In this document: piece after piece, positions 1 through 15,751 of the stretch
How the letters are laid out: each line of letters begins with the position of its first letter
How positions within the stretch are numbered: the first letter of the stretch is position 1
Source of the DNA: Choanephora cucurbitarum
Lineage: Eukaryota; Mucoromycota; Mucoromycetes; Mucorales; Choanephoraceae
Assembly (NCBI GenBank): GCA_025331435.1
Contig: JAIWNI010000004.1
Coordinates: 62,001 to 126,000, forward strand
Length of the DNA: 64,000 bases
Direction: 5' to 3'
Program-made: the position numbers and the translations under genes
Notes under the pieces: model-generated
Told to the model about the DNA's origin: nothing
The model's database searches: none
The model's input: the letters and a program-made list of their open reading frames with translations, nothing else

Positions 1-883
1 TTACTATCAAGTGGATCATATACCGCATTAATAACAGGTCCAACATATTCGACTAAAGGCCCAACAGGACGCGGACTTTCTATTCCCCAAAAACTATTGA
101 TCATTTTGATCACATTTGAATGTTCTCCAAAGGACTCGAAGTTTTCTATATTGAGTGCCTTACGTACTTTTCGAATCGTCCTTAAAACTGGCAAATATCG
201 ATATATTAACTTCGGAGTTAATATATACCGATTGTACAACCGTTCTTTAAAGCTTAGATTTAATGTGGTTGGTTGGCTTATGATCTGATTTGTATTTATA
301 AAAGGTGCTTTGGTGTCTAAAAGAGAGAAAAGGTTTAGTCGAGAAACAAATAGAGCAGCATATGTCAGCTACCTTCTGATAAGCTCATCGTCATGTAGAC
401 AATCGTAGGTATGTTCAGGGTCTTGGCTGCATCTATACAGGCCAATGTCATTTGGTCACATAGAACAATTGATGTGTTGGAGCTCTTAAAAACATTGATA
501 TATATCCTATATTCGTCTGCATACAAATCCTCAGTCATCTGGCTATAGGATTGAAATAGCACAGATGATAAGGGGTCTTCCGTATCAAACAGGTCGCGAA
601 ATTGAATTTTTGACTTATGAGTACCCAACGAAATTGTTTTGACAGAAGGCGCATAGCGTTCTCCAATTTTTAGGAAAGGTTCTTTAGTGAGGAAAGATAC
701 GTTATGTCCTCTTTCAGCAAGAATTTTGCCAATCTCCAACACCCATGTCATGTGACTTAGACCACCCATCGTTGCAGCGATATGAACTGTTTTGGGCTCA
801 AGAGCCATAGGTTTTGGTGAAAGTGTATACACTTGGGTTGCCATGAGCATATGTAGTATAGCAACAAAAGGCAGACACTTCAT
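1..883 (-). CDS. UDP-glycosyltransferase, N-terminal part (runs off the left edge)
   Basis: Transfers a sugar from a UDP-sugar to a lipid or small acceptor (GT1 family, GT-B fold); the visible part is the acceptor-binding N-terminal half. It starts at 883 with a hydrophobic signal-like leader (MKCLPFVAILHMLMA), followed by the family pattern HIAATMGGLSHMTWVLEIGKIL, in which the first strand, the glycine loop and the helix carrying G-K-x-L match UGTs, then RGHNVSFLT. Exon 1 is 883-373. An intron at 372-317 (GT..AG) joins SED to TKAPFIN and exon 2 stays open to base 1. The UDP-binding C-terminal domain lies outside the window. The leader suggests entry into the secretory pathway. Acceptor unknown. 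Confidence 0.85.
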
Positions 884-1886
884 TATTGAGTTGTTTCAAA
901 TGAGTGAAAGAGAAGAGGGGAAGGAAGACTAACATAAGAAGTGGATTTATAACTTTTATAATGAAAGAAGAATCCATTCTTACTTCCGTCTGAGCCTCCG
1001 AAGTTGCCTATATGCCGACTTAGTGCCCATCAATAAATCTTTTCATCCAAGCTATATCATTTAGATATTGGTGTTTTTCTCTTTGGTCCAAAAGAAACCC
1101 CCTTTTGATGTCAAATAATTCCTTTTTCTTTCTTTCTAGGAATATATGTTTTACCATTCTCTAAACTAGAGCGAAAAGAAGAGTGACAGCATGACTCTAA
1201 TCATAAACATGAGCAAAAGTCTCGAAATGATATGCCTTTTGATTGGACTGTATTAATTAGAAAGCATACTGAACTTCTAAGAGTAATTGCCTCAAGATTT
1301 CTCCCTCTGTTTAAACATAATAACCCTTTGCTTATTCGACTTTGGTTATTTATCTTCACATGATGTTATAGAGCACCTAATGCTAGGTAAGTTATTATGC
1401 CGCTATGAGAACGAAAACGGCTTGCTGTTTCATGATTTGAAGCCGAATGCTTATATGCTAAACCGAACAATATATAGGTAAACTTGATGATGCATTTGCC
1501 GCAATAAAGGAAAGAACGAGAAAAGTCGTTTATCTGTGATCATATATTACCACAAGCGAGTTTAATTGTGATTAGTGTGTGTATTATACTTCGAGGCTTC
1601 AAAATATATGTTAGGTTTGCTGAGGATATATTTTTGGGAAATGTCAATTAGACGCATCATTTTCTTTCTGTCCTTTAACAAATAAGGAATATCGGGTTTA
1701 CAAATTCGGCTACTGAACCTTATGATTTACACACATATACACACGCACTCATACGCAGCCTTACTGAAGTTCTTTTCTATCTCTCTCTCTTTTTTTTTTC
1801 TGGTCCTCCATTTTTTTGCGTGTGTGCGTACTTGTGTGTGAGTGTGTGCGTATATATTAATAATATTAAACAATCAAGTTGTTATA
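884..1886. other. Intergenic, divergent promoter region
   Basis: About 1 kb between the divergent UGT and UBAP1-like genes. It holds pyrimidine runs and a GT-rich stretch (about 1818-1850) just before the UBAP1-like start. Short open frames here show no recognisable protein features. Confidence 0.6.
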
Positions 1887-3349
1887 ATGGGAGACCAAGG
1901 TGCAAACTTTACATCTCAAGACAAAACCTTCTTTACTTAATGACTTTTAATATAGGTTCGACGTATGCTGTCCTACAGAGTGTACCAGTCATGGTCTCTC
2001 CTTTGTATATTTTACCCAAAAAAGTAAGGACGCTTTACTTTCCTATTATTTCGTTGTTATTTACCCCAAGTTGTTCTTTTTTAGGTGTCAGCTAACACTG
2101 AACTTCAAGCTTTACCAAACGATTTGTCACATTTGGTATGAAACATTAATAAGATCGAGATGGGAAGCTAACCGCTTTTTTTTTTGGATTTAGCCAACCT
2201 ACTCATTTCATTTTGAAAGAGATGTCTTATCTCAGATAGAAATCGCTCGAAAGAGAGCACACGAGGCTGAAGAAGCACTTGAAATAAAAAGGAAGCAATA
2301 TGAAGAAGAGCGAATCAACAAGCAAAAGCTGGCTGCCAGAAAGATTGCTCCTGGATTTCTAGATACAGATACACGTATTCTGCAGCCACAACAAACTTAT
2401 GTTTATGATCAACCAACCACTCACAGCCCTGACTCAGAAGATTCTCGCCCTATTGTATCACCTAAAATGCCTTATCCTTCACTGAATGGCATCACTTCCT
2501 CACCTACTCCTCCTCATACACACATTACATCATCCGCCTCTATATCTTTACCTACAGCAACAACCAATGATATGAAGGTAATTTTTACTGCCTGCTTGAT
2601 CACTTTGTTAACTTTTCTTCTGATAGCATTTCGATTATTTGAAATTCGAACAAGGATTAGCACCAGCAGATCCTTGGGATACACCTGAGAATGATATGTT
2701 AGCTCTCAAATCAATTCTTGGTAGTCCCAAGTCTAATTATGTCAGTCCAAAGAGTCATTCGTCCCCTCCTGCCTATCTCAATCAGCCACAACAGCCACAG
2801 CAATCGCAACAAGCTTATGCACAGCCATTACCGTCTATGCCGAGACCTTATCAAAAGAACGAAGGAGGTAATATAAACTAATGTTTCTGTATGGCTTGTT
2901 TATTAATTTCAAACACAAAAACAGTCTATTGGAATATTCAATCCAATCATAGTAGTCCTGCTGTAGGCAGTTATCCAACACAACAAAGACATTCAACACC
3001 TGTGCCTGCTCTCCCTCCTAAACTATTTAGCAACTCACCTTTACCGTCTTCCTCTACATCTTCACCCATCATCTCTTCTCCACCTGCGCCTCATACTCTT
3101 CTTCCAAGTGAATACCACAAATCGAATACGAACATAGTATCTTCATCGTCATCATCCACTTCTGTACTTCCTCCACCTCCACCTCCACCTTTACCGCCTC
3201 CACCTCTATCACAACCAACTATACCACACGAAAACTTGATTGCAGAGCTAGGTAACATGGGATTTACAAGGGCTCAGTCGATTGATGCATTAGAGAAAAA
3301 TGATTATGATTTGATGAAAGCAACCAATTTCTTATTGGATCAAGCATAA
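1887..3349 (+). CDS. UBA-domain protein resembling ESCRT-I subunit UBAP1
   Basis: Six-exon model, 393 residues: 1887-1899, 1956-2023, 2085-2135, 2194-2577, 2627-2867, 2925-3349. All junctions are GT..AG and keep frame. The N-terminus (GSTYAVLQSVPVMVSP) is followed by a charged helix (about residues 45-85, FERDVLSQIEIARKRAHEAEEA). Then comes an acidic DPWDTPENDMLALKSIL block, a long Pro/Ser/Gln linker with a polyproline run, and a C-terminal UBA domain (about 355-393, ending MKATNFLLDQA). The order VP-motif, E/R-rich helix, FE..DP(F/W)D..L..IL block and C-terminal UBA matches animal UBAP1, an ESCRT-I subunit that sorts ubiquitinated cargo at endosomes. The UBA is seen directly; the UBAP1 assignment is inference. 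It could instead be an unrelated UBA adaptor. It converges on RPC8, 86 bases away. Confidence 0.72.
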
Positions 3350-3435
3350 TGCCCTTTCTTTTAATATTAAAAAAAGAAAGCATTTGTATTCTTCTTTATT
3401 GTGTTGAGTGTATATAAACATAAGACGAAAGCAGT

Positions 3436-4340
3436 CTAACTACCCCACCATGACAAGAGACCTAAACCATCTTCTTGAATAGAACACTAGAACAAAATCA
3501 ATTGAGCACCATTTTTTTAAACAAAAAATTAAAACAAGAAACTTACAGTAAGAGAGTAAGGTGGTATTTTGGTTGAATTGCCTGCAAGGTCACTTGTTGC
3601 TGAAATGTCTGCTGCTGACTGTCTTCTACGAGGTGTATTTGATGAGGCTGGATGACTGGTGGGTGTTGTATCTGTAAATTGTTCACGCAACACTCTGAAT
3701 CGAATGTTTTCCTCTATATCCATAAACATCTTTTCTCCTTCGTAACTCCAGACCCATACTTGTTCTGCTGGATCGCTATATTATAGATGCAATGAGTTCA
3801 TTATGTATATCAATGTTGTCTTTTGTTGTTGTTTACTATACAATTTTGAGCCTGGTTGAAGTGCTCCTCCTGGGATCAAGATATCTTGGAAAAAGCCCAT
3901 AGTCACTTGTATTTAAACGCAACCATTTTTAATCTGTCTGTTTGCTTCTATCTCTATCTCTCTCTTTTTTTTTTTTGAATATATTACCTACAACACCACT
4001 AGGTGAACAGCTTTTAATTTTGCCTGTCAAAATTTCGCCTACAAATGGACGAAATACAACCAATCGAAAAGTAACTAAAAACAAAAATAAATCAGGATGT
4101 ACCATAAGAATCAGAAAGCCTTTTTCTCAAACCTTTAACATAACTACAACCATCGCCATAAAGAATGAAGCCTTCAGATTTCTCGAGAATGTCATGCACA
4201 CAAATGCAAAGACCTACTTCTTGCACTACTTTGTTGGCATATTTATCGTTCAGTACGTCAGTGATTGCTCCATTGTCGTCTTTTCTAAAGTCATTGGGTA
4301 CAATCTTGACTGTGTCTTCAAGTTCAGAAAGAACAAACAT
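3436..4340 (-). CDS. RPC25: RNA polymerase III subunit RPC8 (Rpc25)
   Basis: Subunit of the Pol III stalk, partner of RPC9, used in initiation at tRNA and 5S genes; nuclear. Five exons (4340-4133, 4074-3988, 3905-3842, 3775-3547, 3486-3436) give 212 residues, close to the family's roughly 200. Landmarks: start [28 protein letters not shown] with GDGCSYVKV in the tip domain; [18 protein letters not shown] followed by [13 protein letters not shown] in the S1/OB domain; [15 protein letters not shown]; and the hallmark C-terminus [11 protein letters not shown]. The start at 4340 is chosen because MFVL is the conserved family start; another ATG lies four codons upstream. Only 97 bases separate it from the Vps54 stop on the same strand, so its promoter is very short or lies inside Vps54. 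Confidence 0.95.
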
Positions 4341-4437
4341 AGTCAACAACAAGTGGTGGGGATTTACAACAAAAAAAGGAAGAATAGGGAAAATTCATTA
4401 TATGTACAAAAAAAAGAGGTTTATGCTGTGACTTTTT

Positions 4438-7400
4438 TTAAGCTTTATCTTCAACAACCAGTGTGTCCACTGCTTCTATAGTAGCATGGGAAGGTGGATC
4501 TACTTGAGGAAGTGATCGAAGTCGATCGTTGAAAAACAAAACATCTTTTTTAAGTCTTTCTTTGCCTTTTTCAGTTTTGATGACAGTGTGTGTAATCTGA
4601 ACAGACAATCGTGTTGTAAATGATTGAAATACTTGTGACATAACAGACTAAAATGAAGCTTATGTAAGAGATCGTTTGCGATTTTTAGTGAAGTAGGTCG
4701 CTTTACCTTTAGATCGCGTTCAGGCAAATACTTGGAAAGCACTTTATATAAGCGCACTGTTTCTGTTACAAGTGTTTCCATATAAATATTGGCATGCTTT
4801 CCTGTTTCTGTTGCTTCTTGATCCCAGTCAATCGCTTGCATGGCCTTAGCATGAGCAGCAAACCGTTCATTCATAATAGCCACTAGCTTTGAATGAATTT
4901 CGCCTTGATGATTGCGATAGTCTTCTACAGCACGATCAAACTCGGATAATAAAGGATCTGATGGTGACTTTGTGAGTAATTGATGAGCAACGTAGTGTTT
5001 CAATTTTGGAATTAAGGTGATCATAACTGCAAGCGATTGAGAAGCCAATGCCAAGTGCTTGGCTGTGATATTCTTTAGACCTGCAGATCGCATAGCGCCT
5101 GCTCCCAGAATGACTTGGCATACTCTAGAATTAAACAACTTAAGCATCTCAATCAATCGATGTACAATCTCAACAGTGAGCGTAGGGTTATCTAGGTTCA
5201 ATGCACATTTGAGATAGTCTTCAAACATCTTAAGAATCAACAAACTACAGCCTACAACATAAAAGCTATATCCATCCAAAACCAAATGCTTTGTAGGTTT
5301 TTCTTCTTTTTGAGACGATCTGCTGGTCAACTCATTCAGGTGAGAGGCTATTTGTCCGTCGCAAATATTATCCACAATTGATTGGAAATCAGATGGTACT
5401 TCACTAGCCACCCACTGCTCGTTTTCAATCAACTGTGCTTCTTGTTTTACGCGCTCCATATGGAAGTGCTCAATAAATGCCTTTTGTTGAGTTGTCATAG
5501 TACCACGTAGACCAAAGCAAGTGCGCTTACACATCGATTCGCATTGAACCACAAAAGTACGGATAACATTGGAAAATCGATAGAAATCAGTGGGATTCAG
5601 CAAAGCATTCTGATCGTTACGGAAGCCGATCAATTTGCCACAGCGTACATGAGCCAGATCAGCCACCGAAAAGAGGATGTCTGCCGATTCTTTTTCTATC
5701 TCAGGCTGGTCGGATGCAATAGATGTAATTAATTGATGGTATATAGAAGCCCTTTCGATCGCTTTCAATAAGGCTGAAAAAATATTAAGTAGCATATCGA
5801 AAAAGGCACTGAATGGCATTGCTTTAAGTTGTTTGGATAGCTGAGAATTTATCTGCTCCTCTTGAGATGATATGGTGGTTTGAGAGAGAACAGATGCCGG
5901 ATATCGCTTTCGAATAATATCTTTAATCTCTATCATTAGTCGCTCTCGGTATTCTCGCAAGGTGGATAGAAGCATCTCTGTGCGCAAAAGGCCCATGACA
6001 ATTGGCCTTAGTTTATCTCTCAAATCCTTTTCTTTTTGCAAGTCAGGCTGCATCACTTGTTCGTTAGTATTGAGCAAAGCTTGCTTGGCCCGTTCTAAAT
6101 CGAGGTTTTCCAGGGTGAAAGTAAAATCGGATAATAGAGTACTGAGAAAATCATGTTGAGTCATTACACCAACCGCCTTTTGCATTTCATCAAGCTGAGC
6201 AGAAAAATTGGTCAAGGCTTTAATGGAACTAAGATCAACTTCGTCGTCTTGTGATTGGCTTTTTCTGATGTCGTTGCCGTTGTTGTTGTTTAGAACTAAC
6301 TTGGTTTCCTCAATTAGATCCAAGGCAGCAAAATAATCTCCTTTACCCAGAAGGGCTTGAATCATTGGCTGAGTAGCACGAATATCTCTTACTGTCTTTG
6401 TCACTCGATATAGTTTCTCCAAATTTCTCTTTCGCACTTGAAGCCGAATGATCTCCAGTCCATCTTTGCATTCTGTATCTTGAATCTGCTTCATTTTTTG
6501 TCGAATGGTATGGATTTGCGAAACACAATCCAATGTTTGCTGGTGGAGCGCCTGAAGATTGCTCAATGCTTCAAAAAAGGAAGAAGATCGATTCTCTATT
6601 TCTCTCAGCAGATGAACCTCGACTGTGTCAAGATAATAGGAGAGCTTCTCCTGTAAAATGGAATTGGTGGATGTGGGAGGATTGGGACCTGTATTGCCTA
6701 CGATATCAGCTCCTTCACACACTGTATCAAACACCTGAGGGTTTTCTAACAGAAAATCAGGCTCAAAAAAGATGGAAGGAACATTTTCTAACATGGGTAA
6801 ATCGCGCGATGGGGTCTTTGATGATTCATCATCATCTAATAAACTCTCGCTTGATAAGATATGTTGCGGCAAACTATAAGGGTTTCGGGTTGTTCTTCTC
6901 GGCTGATGCTTGCCAAAAGGGGATTGGGGAGAAATCAAAGCTGCTGCTTCTTCTTCTTCAGCTATCTCTGTGTTAGGATTGTTGTGATGAGGAGGATTCT
7001 GTAGTTTGTTGTAATGATATCTTTCAAAAGCTGGTCCGATATGATTTAGATAAGCTTCAAAATTACTTGGTTTAATGCGAGAAATAGAAGCATGTGTGAC
7101 AGGTGGAATATCGCCTTTGCTAGGTTTAGCGAGGTCTTTGGGTTTAGCTGGGTCATTCAGTACACCTATTGTAATCAATGGTACCTTGAGATTTCTATCA
7201 TTGTTATTATTGTATCTTTTTGAAAAGCAACAATTACCTGAAATAGCATTGAATCCAATATCCTTTGTAGTCCAAGGTAATACTGTTTCACTCATGGTGC
7301 TAAAGTTGGAATAAGTAGACTGATGTCGAGCATGTTGTCCTGTAACAAAACGTCCTAGAGGCCTTCCAAATGAAGTAGCTGATCGAATAGATGGTGGTCG

Positions 7401-7604
7401 ACTACTACTATTGCTTGAGTTGGCCGTTTCATTCCGAGCATAAGGTCGCTCTCGGGCTAAAGGACGGCTATAGCCGATATTATTGGTGGCAATAAGAAGG
7501 GGTGGCGCATCTGCATGCTCTGGCTTGACCGAAGTTTGATTTAAGCGGGCATTATATATGTTATTGTCTATGGAAGACCTTGGTGTTGGATTGCTATTAG
7601 ACAT
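4438..7604 (-). CDS. VPS54: Vps54, GARP tethering complex subunit
   Basis: Subunit of the GARP complex, which tethers endosome-derived vesicles at the trans-Golgi. Two exons (7604-4707 and 4647-4438) give 1035 residues. The first 260 are low-complexity (Ser/Asn/Pro-rich). A FEAYLNHIGPAFERYHYNK block follows, then the conserved coiled-coil entry FFEPDFLLENPQVFD, EKLSYYLDTVEVHLLREI, a long helical region with ATQPMIQALLGKGDYFAALDLI, and the C-terminal Vps54 domain (KHLALASQSLAVMITLIPKLK). Exon 2 ends the C-terminal domain. The start is the ATG at 7604 (MSNSNPTPRSS), because the 34 codons upstream are basic and unlike the family. A GT..AG stretch at 7237-7195 looks like an intron, but removing it breaks the frame. 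Confidence 0.93.
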
Positions 7605-8324
7605 AGTTTGTTGCTCCTCTAAAAAATCGTATCTATTACTCTCGTATCTATAAATTATACATGTATTGCTTGGTCTTCTCTTTTTCCCTCTTTGTGTAAA
7701 GAGCAAACAAAAGGACTAGAAGACAATAAGAAAAAAAAAAGACAAATTGTGCTTACGCATTAAAGTTTATTATATTTAAGCGCTTGTTTAAAAAAGAGTG
7801 TCCTGAGTTGAAGTTCTTATTTTATCGTGTCGAGTTAAAAAAAACAGCCACGGGCAACATTGTCAGGAAGGTTTAATATTCTCCCTTTTTTTTTTTTGGT
7901 TATTCTCGGTTTGACTTTAAGTTTACGAGGAGTTGTTTCGAAAAGTTTAGATTCAGAATTGTTCTAATAAATGTTCTTTTGTTGTAAAGTGATTGACTTT
8001 TTATATATTCAGGAACACTAAGCATTTTTTTTATCAACAACTATCATTGAAATAATCAGGAAGAGCCAACAAAGTGAAGTGATTTTTTTTCGATTTATTT
8101 TAACATAAAAGCACTATATGTACAAGGGTGAGAAAGAGGTAAAGAAAATGTATAGAACGATGCATATGTATAGAGAGAAAGAAAGAGAGAGGAGTGGGGG
8201 AATGTATGTATATGAACTGTATTTATGCATTAAGTGAAAGGTAAATAGAAGAGAAAAAGAGTTGTCATTGAGATGGTTGTTCTTTCTTGTATCTATAAAC
8301 AATAAACTTTTTGCTCAGTGATTA
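7605..8324. other. Intergenic, Vps54 promoter side and KDM5 3' flank
   Basis: AT-rich gap of about 0.7 kb between two minus-strand genes. It contains several T runs (for example near 7880) and, at 8100-8300, GA/AT-rich sequence that fits the KDM5 3' untranslated region. No gene seen. Confidence 0.55.
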
Positions 8325-13782
<5,458 letters not shown>

Positions 13783-15027
13783 CTAACGATGCTTCATAGA
13801 CCCAATCAAGCCTTGATGAACTCGCATCAAGACAGGTGTACAGCCCACTTCTCCTTTCCAATTCATTATACTGTCTGCTCTTGTGGGCCCCTTTGTGACA
13901 ATACCGATAGGTTTCCCTGATAACTGTGCTTGTCTCACTAATCGGTAAGATGAATAAGTTGCCAAAGACGAACCAATAATCACGACAGCTGAAGATTCTT
14001 CAACGAATTTTTCGGCTTGACGTGTTACTTCTGGCTTAATGTTCTCTCCAAAGAAGACGACTTTGGGTTTTGTCTTTTGGCTACCACAGCAAGGACAAGG
14101 AGGAATATCAAAATCATCATATGAAACACCCTTTGGCAATTCAACATCACCGTCTGGGTTGATTTTGCTTTGACCAATCCATGCCTTCCATTCGGGATTT
14201 CTTGCATGAATCCGATGTTGATAGGCACCTCGATCGATATCATTTTTGCCACAATCCATACATTCTACTCGATGCAGAGTACCGTGTAACTCGAGTAATC
14301 GATTATCAGGGGCGCCTGCTTTTGTGTGCAAGTGATCTACGTTTTGTGTGATCAGTGATTTGATGTATGGTTTGTCTGTTGTCATTAGAGAAGCAATAAC
14401 ATGATGACTATCGTTGGGTTCTGCTTGAGCCATTCTAGACCAACCAAGATAACTACGAGACCAATAACGCTGACGATACTTATGAGAACTGGCTAATTCA
14501 TGGTATAGAATAGGTCGGTGTTTTGGATTTCGAACATATCTAACATTAATCGATCAATCTAAATTTCTTGGTTATGAATACAAAAGGATGTGAAGCTGCT
14601 TACGTTCCCTTAACAAAAAAAAATAAGAAATAAGAAATAAGAAATAACAAACGACCAATATCAATTCATGTTCAATACTAAATGGCTTTTTTTCTTTTTC
14701 TTACCTGATCTCCTCTATAATCGGGTATGCCTGAATCTGTTGATATGCCTACATTTTTCAATACACCCACTTTTCTTAACAAGCAATTCTTCCATTGATA
14801 TATTCAAACATTTATCGACTTCAATCGCTATCATTACCTGCTCCTGTAATAACCAAAACATTGCCTTGAAACTGTTGAAACATATCAGTTAGCAAACTAG
14901 CCACTTGGTCTTGGTCAAAGGAAGAAGCAAAGGCAGGCACAGTTGTCTTTAACTCTGGTATTTTAATTGTCGTATTCCATATCTTATTGGATACTTCTTT
15001 TGATAGAATGCGGGTTAAATTGACCAT
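13783..15027 (-). CDS. Class II (SIRT4-like) NAD-dependent sirtuin
   Basis: NAD+-dependent protein deacylase or ADP-ribosyltransferase; class II members are usually mitochondrial. Four-exon model of 331 residues: 15027-14838, 14748-14705, 14608-14604, 14539-13783. Motifs: VLVITGAGGISTDSGIPDYRG (NAD loop, about 57-77), RQRYWSRSYLGW, TQNVDHLH with the catalytic His within HGTLHRVECMDC, two zinc Cys pairs (C-x2-C in ECMDC and CPCC), VVFFGENI and GSSLATYSSYR. The RYW and GSSL..YS.YR signatures favour SIRT4 over SIRT5 or bacterial types. Exon 3 is only five bases (GGAAC); without it the reading frame after exon 2 stops within 14 codons. The N-terminus is basic and amphipathic, weakly like a mitochondrial presequence. 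It is divergent from the PSP1-domain gene. Confidence 0.93.
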
Positions 15028-15751
15028 ACTGCGACAACAGTAATATTGACAAAAAGGAGTGGAGAGAGAGAAAAGAAATATTAAAAAAAAAGTTATGCTG
15101 TGCAGTCGTCATTGAGACAGTTTGGCTCCGTTTTAACTCAGCGAGACATTTTGTGCATTTGCGTGTATTTAGAATCCATGAGTAAATCTCTCACTCTCAC
15201 TTATTCTCACTTTCTCGCTTTCTCTCTCTCTTTTCTTCTTTTATCAGTGCTTTCTATTTCTTTCCCTTTTTATTTTTCTGTTTTCTTCTGCCCTAACTTA
15301 GTTATTTACAGGAAAACACAAGGTAAAACAGTGACTATAACTTTTTTTTCTTTTGTTTCTAACTTGTCAATAGTCTATTTTACTCTCACTTTTCTGTTAT
15401 TTTTCTATTATTTTTGGAATCAACAGTAGAACTTTACGAATACAACACACTTTGTAACAGTCGTTTGCCTTTTTTGCAAACCCATCTCGCTTTCCTCCAC
15501 CCTCTTTTTCTCTTATAGAGCTCCGGTTTATTAGACAAACTACTAGACATAGAAACGTTTGTTTCTTTTTTTTTATCAGCAAAAAAAAAGAAGAAAACAA
15601 GAAAAGGTAAAAAGTGGAGTCACCTTGAAACGTGGATTGAAAAGTAACTTACTTGGGGTTTTATAGTTGCGTATTTCTTTCTGCTTTTTTCCCTCCATAC
15701 ACATATATAGAAACAAGTTAAAATTAAACTAGAAACCACCCATTTTAAACT
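15028..15751. other. Divergent promoter region, sirtuin and PSP1-domain gene
   Basis: About 0.7 kb, strongly pyrimidine-rich on the plus strand (15190-15300 and 15340-15420), as is common upstream of fungal genes. No additional gene seen. Confidence 0.5.

Noticed and set aside
3942..4481. 179-codon plus-strand open frame opposite RPC8
   Set aside because: It is the complementary shadow of RPC8 exons and introns; the minus-strand product is clearly conserved.
7195..7237. Possible 43-base intron (GTAATT..GATAG) inside Vps54
   Set aside because: Removing it shifts the frame and gives a stop within a few codons, whereas keeping it leaves a long open frame.
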